Position numbers and translations under genes: made by a program. From assembly GCA_947247005.1 (NCBI GenBank), contig OX365955.1:16969322-17033321 (forward strand): 64,000 nt of DNA, written 5' to 3'. The notes below the pieces were generated by a model, which was not told where the DNA came from, did no database searches, and was given only the letters and a program-made list of their open reading frames with translations. This document shows, in pieces, positions 32,395 to 41,316 of the stretch. The stretch's first letter is position 1, and every line of letters begins with the position of its first letter. The stretch comes from Spisula solida (Eukaryota > Mollusca > Bivalvia > Venerida > Mactridae).

Positions 32395-34488
32395 ACGGAA
32401 ATCAAGCCTGTTGGTTGGTCGAAAAAGTCTGTGCAAACACTAAATGTGGATTTTTATCTATTAGAATTTTAATTTCTGTTAATTTGGTAGTGCTTAAAGC
32501 TTGTACATTAAAGCTTATTATATTAATAACCTAGCTGAACATATCTGCGTCTAATGTTGCTGGCGTCTAGGAGACTGACTAGGTATTTTAGACAGTCTCC
32601 TAGCTGTTCTAAGTTTTCCTGGTGTTCTGGGTACCGCGGCCCTTTACTTTTTTGAAACAGGTGCGGGAGGAATTTGGGCGATAAAGGGCTCCTGAGCATA
32701 ACCGGTATATTTGTCTTTTTGGTGTTTTTTTTCTTTTTGTAGTGCTTTTTATACGTAGCTTGAAATGAATTCCTTAAGATTGTTCCTGGCAGGTCTGGCT
32801 TTGTCTAGTATTATTTGATCTGTGAGTGTTGCCAGTTCATGTATGTCTAGTGTTTGAGAGTTCATTATAACTTGTGTTGGGACTCAAATAAGCTGGGTTG
32901 GATGAAAACCACCGAGTCCTCAGTGACGTTGAAGTAACTGCAGTCTGTAACTGTAGTTCTAAGAGATGTCAGACACCTGTGTTAAAGACTTTGTGTCAGA
33001 CACCTGTGTTAAATCACTTAACCGATGAGGACTCGGGGGTCTCCCTAGGCGTAGAGGAGGATTGTGTGTGGTTGGGACAGCTCCAGCATGCTCCCCTGAC
33101 TGGTCGGGTTCTTGTGTATTTTTACTGGAACCCGATCTTCCCACTACGGTCCATTCCCCTACTTTGGCAATGCTTTTCGGGGAGGGAGCAAGTTCCATTG
33201 AGTCAGTTGGAGTCAGTGTGGTTGGATTTGGTGAGCCTGGGCTGTCCCCCCTCTCTGTGCTGCGAGATCAACTCTCTCAGCCCTCTCAACGGTTGCAACC
33301 ACCCCAGCCCACGAGATGCCTTCCGTCTCCAGGACCATGGTGACACATTGTACCTTCTTATAGAGGGGACATCCCGGGAACCAGGCCGGATTCCCATCAC
33401 CCGCAGTTTGGACACCTATATGTGTCTTCCCTGCAGTTCTCGGGTTTATGTTCTCCCGAACACCTGGGGCATATTTGCTGTTTTTTACATTTGGTTGCCC
33501 GGTGGCCATACCCCTGACATCTGAAACACCTCATGGGAGGCTACACGAAGGGCTCGGTCTTAAAATCAATTTTATAGTCCCTTATTTTTACAAATAAGGG
33601 TATTCCCCCCCCTAAATATTAATTTTACTGTCCCAGTGGGGATCCCCTTTGTATGCCCCCGTATCGATAGATCGGGAGGCATATAGTGATTCACTTGTCC
33701 CTTCGTTCGTCGGATCCTTGTCCGGGCTATCTCTCAAGAACCACTGCTCAGATTTTAACAAAACTTCATGGATAGCTTCACTACCAAGTGGAGATGCGCA
33801 TGTCGTCGGCACGTTCGGGTTCGCTGATAATTAACACAGTAATGCCCCTTGGAAGATATCCAATATAACTATATACTCTATTCTTGTCCGCAATATTTTC
33901 GGCTTTTTTGTTTTCTTTCCATTCAAAGTAATAATATTTTGTGTGTATATGTTTTTATGAACTAGGCTTCCACGGGGGCATAAGCGTTTATTGAACGCAG
34001 TCTTGTTGTTGTTATTCTTTCTAAGTTAATGAGCTCCACCCCTGTCGAAGGGACGAAAGTTAAATTTGGGCGGAGCTCTGTTAAATCAATCCTGATCCTT
34101 CGGTACGCCATGTTTAATCATATCTGTTATTTTGGGACCGTGTGGCATATTGACTATCACACGGTATTTCCCCAGACTGAAATATCTTTTATTTAACAGT
34201 TTGGTCAGAGGCTCGGCCCCCGGGAACTCAAGCACCACTGAGCCTGATGATAGCGGGGTCATCCTCTGGACTAAGGGCATTATGTAGACTGATTAATTTG
34301 CCTAGTTTTATAACGTTTATTTGGGCCAATAATGTATTAGGCCCGTCAGCCCTAAGGACGCACACATATTTTTCAGGTAGTTTCAACCCGTGTGTATCCC
34401 TAGGGTCGAGGGTTTTACCAACAAGCATAGTGCTGTCCAGAGGGTGTCTCGCTGGGGTACGTTTAACATGATATCCCCTACTAGCCAT
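32395..34488 (-). pseudogene. I/Nimb-like LINE family N-B, copy 4: ORF1 and start of ORF2
   Basis: Minus strand, in order: ORF1 start MASRGYHVKRTPARHPLDST at 34488; a second stretch LNKRYFSLGKYRVIVNMPHG (about 34180); a gap filled by an H2 element (33652-34007); a cysteine-rich zinc-knuckle block (about 33540-33400); NPAWFPGCPLYKK and ETEGISWAGVVATVERAE (about 33400-33250); and a Ser/Pro-rich C-terminus with TQVSDIS-type repeats (about 33000). The beginning of the endonuclease then appears (about 32530-32430: ..LTEIKILIDKNPH..), after which homology ends. ORF1 would coat element RNA; ORF2 supplies nicking and reverse transcription. Frame changes and the truncation make this copy dead. The same order is seen in copy 1 (39119-41290). 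Confidence 0.7.
33652..34007 (+). mobile_element. H2 element inserted in LINE copy 4 (empty site available)
   Basis: TATGCCCCCGTATCGATAG with hairpin partner CGGGAGGCATA, the inverted end GGGGGCATA (33974-33982) and a 25-base tail to tcttgtt (34007). The paralogous LINE copy at 49150-49640 reads straight through (ccagtggggctccccttc then ttagttgttattcttt). This shows that the tail belongs to the element and that no target duplication of more than a base or two was made. Confidence 0.8.
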
Positions 34489-34530
34489 CTCTCCAGAGTG
34501 TTAATTCCAGAGATTTGACTGGCAGGGGAA

Positions 34531-34558
34531 ACAACTGTGTGAAAAAATATCACACAGT
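34531..34558. repeat. Small hairpin upstream of LINE copy 4 ORF1
   Basis: AACTGTGTGA ... TCACACAGTT with a short A/T loop: 10-bp perfect arms. Confidence 0.6.
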
Positions 34559-34559
34559 T

Positions 34560-34920
34560 AATATGAACAAATGCACTGCATCCAGCGGGGATTTTTCATC
34601 AAGTTTTTGGACAATCTGATCGAGGAAAAAAATGACTAAGGAATTTGTTTGCTCCACAGGGACTAGATATAGCCTCTGGCTGCCAGACAGCACCACATAG
34701 GAGACCAGGCGAACAAATACTTAGAAAAGAGTGTTTTCCGATCTAGGAGACGGGTTACACAGATATGTCCTATAAATAGTTATTATAGTTTTACACTCGT
34801 CTTTTATTTGCTATTTATATTTCAATTCAACATATTCACACGATGGCGCGCTATGCCGTGCGACGACGTCGCGTGAACGGGCGATGACGTCGCGTGAAAT
34901 CGTGTGACGTCATTTCCGAC
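34560..34920 (+). repeat. Uninterrupted paralogue of 7765-8430
   Basis: Collinear with 7765-8430 but without the 328-bp insertion; CTATTTAT is single at 34811-34818. Ends in a CpG-rich block of repeated 'gacgtcgcgtgaa' (34863-34920). Confidence 0.7.
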
Positions 34921-35556
34921 GTCGCCATATTGTTTTTGTTAAATTTTTTCATGTTATGCTTGCAAGTTTTGGCCCTGCAAATAGGGCTTATCAGTTACCT
35001 CGAAAACGACGTTATTTCGACAATACTTATCAAATGCAAGACATGAATTTATCGACATCTAGCAGCAGATAAGATATTTTCATAATTGCACAACCTTTTC
35101 TGAATCGAGTTTGTTCAGTTAACATAAGATTGACATGAAAATTGATTCATTGACCCTTAGCAAAGTTTGAGTAGTACAGGAAAATAAAGTATTTAATAAA
35201 TTTCCCGGTCGCGAAAATATGTGACAAATGCGTCAATTACAAAATTTTGAAAAATGGTTACAACAAAGCTTACGCCTGGTGTCCCCGTAGCTCTCCGCCT
35301 TGGTCTCTGGTCTTCTTTTTTCTTTCTTCAGTTTTCTTTCTTCTATTTTCTGTCTTCGATTTTTTTTGTTTCGTTTTCGTTTTTCTTTAATAGAGTAGAC
35401 AATTTTACTATTCTTTCTTCTATAGCTTTTTTACAGATTTTGATGCAGGTTGTTCTCTACATTCAAAGTATTTCTTTCGTGAGACAATCGTGACAATCTT
35501 AATGTTTTGAACGAACCTGCTCCGGAGCCAGCCGGATTGAATCTGGATGTCTTTAT
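34921..35556. other. No gene; pyrimidine-rich tract
   Basis: Contains a strongly T/C-biased run at about 35305-35395. No supported feature otherwise. Confidence 0.45.
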
Positions 35557-35933
35557 ACAAGAACAAAATGGATTTGTTTACCCTCGCCACCGGGAGATCC
35601 CATATGGGCGAGCTTTCACTATATTTAGCTACTATCTTTATAACTTTTATATAGTGAAAGTCTATGTGTGAATCTGTCTTGGTTATAACTATTTTAAAAG
35701 TACATGTTTATAGCTATATTGATATATAATCTATTGTCTATTACAATATTAATTAAATAGTTTTGTAAAACTTTATATAAATATATTAAAAAATGTTCTG
35801 ACCAGCAGAGACGAAAGTGTTTAGGGAAAAAATGTTCCCTGTTAAATAATATCTCCCTCTGTGTGACAATTAAAACAATATATAAAAGCACTATCAGGAC
35901 ACCAGTTTGCTGCCACTATCTAAGGCCACAAAA
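35557..35933. repeat. Block S1, copy 1
   Basis: From 'caagaacaaaatggatttg' to 'gctgccactatctaaggcc' this is duplicated at 48762-49138 in the same orientation. It holds an inverted pair ctttcactatat/atatagtgaaag. Its first bases ('tggatttgtttaccctcgcc') also end the N-C relic at 59228-59247, so it may mark the 5' end of an N-type LINE. Confidence 0.65.
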
Positions 35934-36074
35934 GAGGACTTAAAACAACGTTAACTAATAAAAATATCTATATACTTATGTTCATTTGTTTTATTATTAA
36001 AATTATATAAAACATAGTCACAAAGGGGAGATCCTATACTATAATTAGTATGTACAAAAAGTCTTAAATTGAGC

Positions 36075-36335
36075 TTAAGTAATGTAAGTGTAAAAGTAAA
36101 ATTGAGCTTTAGATTGAGCTCATGTAATAATATGAGCCTTTAAGCTCATAAAATTTAGAGCTTAAATAAAGAAAGAGCTTGAAATAAGCTCATAAAATTA
36201 AGTGCTTAAATAAAAAGAGCTTGAAATAAGCTCACAAAGTTAAGAGCTTAAATAAAGGAAGAGCTTGAAATGAGCTCATGAAATTTAGAGCTTCAAAAAG
36301 CTTGAAATGAGCTCATAAAATGTAGAGCTTTAAAA
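36075..36335. repeat. AGAGCTT minisatellite
   Basis: Five or more irregular units of about 45-60 bp built from 'aagagcttgaaataagctca' and 'taaaatttagagcttaaata'. Units are internally palindromic around AGCT. Confidence 0.65.
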
Positions 36336-36557
36336 AAAACCAACAACAACAACAATGGCATTGATTACAACAATGCTTACATACAACAGTTACAAACAAC
36401 AGTTTTTAGGCTCAGTGGTGGTATGGGGGTAGGGGCGCGATATGGAGTTAGATGTTTCTTTGCCACAGCAATATCGGTGTATTTTTTCTTTGTTTTTAAT
36501 GTGAGACGGCACGCCACTCACACGTGGACGACAGCCCCCCTAACCCATGCTATTTCT

Positions 36558-36812
36558 GTGTATTTTGTCCGAGCCGAACCGCCCGCTGTAACGGCGATTT
36601 TCATTGGTTCGATTTTTTGAAACGAAACGAAGCCAATGAAGCATGACGACGGGCGGCTAAGCGTCGGACGTTTTGGTTGGCCGCCCACTTGCCTAACTGC
36701 CCGCAGTAAGAGTGATTTTGATTGGTCCATTTACTATCCGATTTTGCAAACGAAAATCGCCACAAAATCAGACAGTAAATGGACCGTGAAGTGAGCGGTC
36801 GATAATGTAATA
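36558..36812. repeat. Direct repeat DR, copy 1
   Basis: About 250 bp from 'tgtccgagccgaaccgc' to 'gtgagcggtcgataat', repeated in direct orientation at 38333-38580. Contains the inverted pair ggtccatttact/agtaaatggacc. A 46-bp trace remains at 50085-50130. It could be a long-terminal-repeat-like pair or two insertions of one short element; not resolved. Confidence 0.55.
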
Positions 36813-36917
36813 TATTATACCTCACCCTAATTTAATTCAACTGTTTCTTTGTTATTCCAATCAGTCAATATATCCAGCGATAGACTGACTGACTGACTTA
36901 CATGTTCCAAATACAGC

Positions 36918-36976
36918 AGCCGGTCAATATTATAAAAAATATGGACCGGCAAAATAATTTTGACCGGCTGCTGAAA
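36918..36976. repeat. Small inverted repeat
   Basis: CAGCAGCCGGTCAA pairs perfectly with TTGACCGGCTGCTG over a loop of about 31 bp that itself contains 'ggaccggc'. Confidence 0.65.
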
Positions 36977-37260
36977 TTAACGTCTTGTTTATTGCATGAC
37001 ATCATGGATACTGTGACGCTACCATAGAGCGTGACGTTGCGCGAACTTTTCTTTTCGTAACGTTTTTTGTTTAAATTAGATTAATGTCCTGCCAACAGTA
37101 ATCGCATGGATCAATTCATGTGCGTTGATGATACAAATTTCAGTATGAACTCTTAAGACGCATTAGTTTTGCATAAAAATGAACAAAAAGTCGAAATTTT
37201 TATACTTGAAACAACTTTTAATTTACGTTTATTTTTATTTTTTTATTCGGTATAATATAA

Positions 37261-37423
37261 GAAATAGTTCACACCACTTCGGGCCCAATGGCATTATATG
37301 GACTGGCTAGTCAGCCCGCGTTGTGTATATGGACCTCAGCTTCGCTTCGGTCCATATACACAACTTGGGCTGACTAGCCAGTCCATATAATGCCATAGGG
37401 CCCTCAGTGATGTGAACTATTTC
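37261..37423. repeat. 163-bp long hairpin
   Basis: The left arm 'gaaatagttcaca ... gtgtatatggacc' (37261-37335) pairs with 'ggtccatatacac ... tgtgaactatttc' (37349-37423) with few mismatches, around a 13-base loop rich in 'cttcg'. It lies in the segment that S2 copy 2 lacks, so it is probably a palindromic insertion. Confidence 0.8.
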
Positions 37424-38332
37424 TTAAGTATTTGTAATCCGATCAACGGAGATGTATGCTTTTGTATACTGTCCTGCAGTATTTATAAATAGTATAAAAG
37501 GGTGTTAGTCCCCTCTGTGCAGTATATTAAAAATAATACATTATTAAAATTATTAAAAAACATGTATTTACAGATTATAGAGTAGTGCCTTACAACTACG
37601 GCTTTCTTTCTAGGGCCTAAAAATATGACATTTATTAAAAAAGTTTGTGTAAATATTTACGTAAAATATCTCATTCACAGAGAAGGACTAGTTTCAAAAA
37701 TAAGCATACAGTAAAAAAATGTGGAGTAGGCTCGGTGATGTTTGGGGGGGGGGAGGGATGGAACCAGTGTGCACATTTGGTCAATTATATGCCCCAGCAA
37801 TGGCATTGAGTTTTTGGTTATTAATGATTGGTGGGTAATAGACCTACACTAGGTGTAGGCCCACACCCATCAATAGATGTTTCCTATTCGTATTTACTGG
37901 TTTTGGGGGTTTAGGGGATTTTAAAATGGACCTCCGGCAGGATTGTGATATATTAGCACTTAGATTCCGCAGCAGAGGTTACAGGCATGTTTGAAGTTGG
38001 ATCAGCCTCAGCTCTATAGGCACCAGGCGGGCTGACCGCTGAATCTGGACTTAGCCTTAGCTATTGGTTAAGCATCTCAGTCCGCCCAGGCCCACAGCAT
38101 AGTCTGAGGGGGGAATATCATGTTTTGAATATTGCTGGGGCCAACACACAGAACTCAGAAAGTGGTACCCTAAATGAACTGCAGGGCCCCAGTGGTGAGA
38201 GTCTTAGAAACTTGTCTTATTGGGTAGTGTCTAGTGACGTACACTACATAATATTGCCCGGTGAGACTGTTACATATGGACAACTGTCTTTATATTAGAC
38301 TATTTGTCAAAATATATTATTCTGTTTTTTTG

Positions 38333-38580
38333 TCCGAGCCGAACCGCTCGCCGTAACGGCGTTTTTCATTGGTTCATTTTCAATCCGCTTTTGCAAACGG
38401 AAATTGCGACAGTAAATGAAGCGTGACGGGCGGCAAATCGTCGGGCGTTTTGATTGGCCGCCCAATTCCCTAACTGCCCACAGTAAGGGTAAATTTGATT
38501 GGTACATTCACTATCCGATTTTGCAAACGAAAATTGCCACAAAATCAAGATAGTAAATGGACCGTGAAGTGGGCGGTTGA
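38333..38580. repeat. Direct repeat DR, copy 2
   Basis: Second copy of 36558-36812, same orientation, about 80-85 % alike by eye. Confidence 0.55.
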
Positions 38581-38657
38581 GTGAATAGGTAAATTATCGA
38601 TCAAATATTGATTGATTACTTATTCATGATGTCTAACAAGTTAATTGTCTAGCAGTG

Positions 38658-38885
38658 TCAGCAGCAGTTGTGAACCTTGTCTTGTGCTGGTTCACGCGGA
38701 GTTACTGGTCCTGTCGGAGAGTTGTTACGCATGGATGACCTGAACTTGGGTGGTCGCAAATGGTGCAAGTGTGTTGGTAGCGTGTCTCCAGACGATACAT
38801 GTTCGGTGCAAGACAATTTAACCATCATGCAAACTCCCGTTTGATATCTCTGACATAAGCATCCAAATGGCCTGATTTCGCTCAT
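38658..38885 (-). CDS. Possible Cys-rich coding fragment, unknown
   Basis: A minus-strand frame of 75 codons from the first ATG, open for a further seven codons upstream (KCHDCPN). It has clustered cysteines (CHDC, CLC, C), then a Pro/Arg-rich end (LRPPKFRSS, SPTGPVTPREPAQDKVHNCC) before the stop. The composition differs from random AT-rich frames nearby and the local GC is higher, so it could be the last exon of a host gene or of a domesticated element. No family is recognised, no splice sites are proven, and chance is possible. Confidence 0.25.
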   Translation of the reverse strand: MSEIRPFGCLCQRYQTGVCMMVKLSCTEHVSSGDTLPTHLHHLRPPKFRSSMRNNSPTGPVTPREPAQDKVHNCC

Positions 38886-39118
38886 ATTCGGACAATCATG
38901 GCATTTTTATTCCGGAAGTTATGCCATTTCTTCTGTGGTTTTCTTTTTATTATCAAACTTTACAAAAAGTTCGATTCTATTTACACCAAAATTGATCATG
39001 CGTAAACGGTGCACGTTGAAGTCATGGTTTTTGTGTTTCTATCGGTGCACGGGATTTACGTAACCCGATCGATAAAATTTGGATGATGGCCAAGTTTCTA
39101 CAAGATTATACAACACTA

Positions 39119-40098
39119 CTACACAAAATTCAAATATACATGTACAATGCAAGTAAGAAAAAAGTGGGGATAAAAACGTTGCGTTTCTAGATGTACTAAG
39201 TATATAATACCGACAGTTTTTTCTTTGGATATTTTAAATCCCCATTTGTTTGCCCATTCCCATTTATTATCTAGGCCAGTTTGAGCTTTCTTAGCCAATC
39301 CTGGTAATTTTTTTCCTGTTATCCATGTGCCACAATCATCTGCCAATCAGCTTTTCTAAAGTTGAGTTTTTTGGAGTTGAGAGGGGTATCTGGACTTTCT
39401 GTATTGATACTTATAAGGATTGGGTAACGACCAGACCGCAGATTGTCATCTTATATTCCCCAGGCTGAGATTGTAGCAATTTTTGGGCTTGAAAATGTTA
39501 AATCAATGCATGAAGATGTGCCCAGGTGTTTGTTTATCCTAGTACCACTGCCATCATTTAATAATATGAGATCATTTTGTTTTGCCCATTCCCAAATTTC
39601 CCTTCCCTGACGGTCAGTGGTTGCTGATCCCCATTCTATATGATGGGCATTGAAATCCCCAGTTAGTATGCCATTAATTGCTCCATTGTCAGTGGGGATT
39701 GATTTTGTTATATGATTTAGAGATTCTGGACTGCATTCTCGGAAATATAAGTTTGCCAGATAGAAATGTTCATTTTTCAGGTGTAGCTTTATTAGCTGGA
39801 TTTCAATAGTGGATTTATTTTCAGGATTTCTTGGGTTGTCTACCCTGATGCATTCATAGTTGATATTGTTTTTAATATATATTGCCAAACCACCACACGT
39901 TACTGATTTTTCCGAATAGTTCTTATGTTCTAAATTGAATCCAGGAATTTGTTTTTTATGATTTTCCTTATAGGCTGTTTCCTGGATACATAAAATGTCT
40001 ATGTGTGGATTTTTATCAATTAATAATTTCAATTCTGTTAAAGTTGTTGCACTCATTCTTAGTGCATTGAATGAAATGATGTTTAGACCTCTACACAT
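39119..40098 (-). pseudogene. N-B LINE copy 1: ORF2 (endonuclease fused by deletion to the RT active-site region)
   Basis: An ATG at 40098 opens an AP-endonuclease of the non-LTR type: IISFNALRMSATTLTELKLL (Asn), ILCIQETAYKENHKK (Glu), GGLAIYIKNNINYECI, ANLYFREC (Tyr position), GILTGDFNAHHIEWGSAT (Asp/Asn) and SCIDLTFSSPKIAT. The final SDH-type motif reads SGRYPILIS after a stop, so the catalytic histidine is lost. At about 39352 the chain jumps straight to LADDCGTWITGKKLPGLAKK, the YADD-equivalent catalytic box of the reverse transcriptase, followed by WANKWGFKISKEKTVG. The whole RT region upstream of the active site is therefore missing. Dead copy. ORF1 of the same copy is at 40237-41290. 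Confidence 0.8.
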
Positions 40099-40236
40099 GG
40101 TTGCCGAAAGTTTTTACTTTATTTCTCACAGATCCTATTTGTTTTCTTGGAGACTGTGAGGGTATTCTGCACAGTACCCGAAGTTTCCCTGGAGTCCTAC
40201 TCACCCTGGTTCCGGTGTTTTACTTTTGAAGGGCCT

Positions 40237-41290
40237 TTAGAAGGGCCCGGGGAAGGTTGGTGCTCCTGAGCACCCCAGTGTTCTGTTTTGTGTTTGTTTT
40301 GGTGGTGTATGTGCTACATTAAGTGCTTTTTCTAGTTCGCTTATTATGAATTTAGTGACACTGGATCTGGGTCTAGATTTGTCATTGATTATGTTTTCTG
40401 TTATTTTTGCCGGATCTGTGATGCTGATGTGTGTGCTTTTATTATTGTTTAGTCTGATTTGTATGTTGCTGTGGTGTTGTGGTGATGTCTGTGATGTTGT
40501 GTGGGTGTATGTTCTAGGGGTACTCTTCACAGGAGTCTCCTTTATCGCTACCACCCCTGATATAGACAGTTCATTATAGAAACTGGGGTGGACGGAGATC
40601 ACAGAGTCCTCATCCGTGACATTAAAGTCGCTGCAGTCAGAGCCTGCAGATGTGATGTCAGATACCTGAGTGGACCGTGATGATCTCCTAGGCGTTGGAG
40701 AGGTTAGTGCGGGCGGGGTAGCCATGGGTTCGTCCTTTACTGGGGACAGGCTCTCTCTATGATTTGAGCCTCACACTATGGTCCAGCCCTCCTCTTGGTC
40801 TGGGAGTGCGGGAGAGGTGGTGGGTACGGGCATTCCTCCATCCCCGTCATGATTTGTACGGGGAGGAGTTTTTATTGACATCGTTTGATGACCGGTTGTA
40901 ATAGGACAAACCTGGACTTCCCTCTCCAGATTGTGCCGCCACATACTTCTGTTCGGCCCTGGCCACTGACTCAGCCGCCCTAGTCCACGAGATCCCCTCT
41001 CTTTTCATGTGCATTGTGATGCAATGAGCCTCCATGTAGAGAGGGCATCCCGGGAACCAAGCCGGATGAGAATCGCTGCAATTTGGACAATAAAAGTCCG
41101 CCTTGCAGCCCTCAGGTCTGTGCTCCCCCGAGCACCTTGGGCATATTTGTTTCAATGCCTTACAATTTTGTGCCCGGCGACCAAAGCCCAGACATTTGTA
41201 GCAGCGCATGGGGCATATAGAAATGGATGCGTTTGGAATTTAATTTTTGAGTCCCTCAGTTTAGCGTACGCCCCCCCGAAAAGTTAGTTT
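40237..41290 (-). pseudogene. N-B LINE copy 1: ORF1 with three zinc knuckles
   Basis: The minus-strand frame enters at about 41290 and reads MRCYKCLGFGRRAQNC, CPRCSGEHRPEGC and CPNCSDSHPAWFPGC: the triple C2HC array (x4-H-x4, x3-H-x4, x3-H-x6 spacing) typical of I/Jockey-group ORF1. In the first knuckle the histidine is replaced by arginine. Then come EGISWTRAAESVARAEQ and, after frame changes near 40847, a Ser/Thr-rich C-terminus (STQVSDITSAGSDCSDFN, ending LGCSGAPTFPGPF). The N-terminal half is absent: at about 41300 the sequence abuts the RT of LINE copy 2. ORF1 would chaperone element RNA in the cytoplasm and nucleus. Confidence 0.75.
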
Positions 41291-41316
41291 GATTGATCCT
41301 GTGGTCCCCCCCTGCT

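Larger units (their letters stand above)
36400..38100. repeat. Block S2, copy 1 (probable 5' region of an N-B LINE)
   Basis: Matches 49676-50790 in three collinear pieces: about 36400-36560, 36765-36806 and 37436-38100. Landmarks are 'cagtttttaggctcag', 'gtaaatggaccgtgaag', 'gatcaacggagatgtatg', 'gaaccagtgtgcacatttgg' and 'cctacactaggtgtaggccc'. In copy 2 this block directly precedes, on the minus strand, an N-B ORF1, so it is likely its 5' untranslated region (inference). The two copies differ by a 630-bp segment here and a 250-bp segment there. Confidence 0.6.

Noticed and set aside
32898..33524. 208-codon plus-strand frame
   Set aside because: It is antisense to the zinc-knuckle ORF1 of LINE copy 4; the minus-strand reading matches other copies at protein level.
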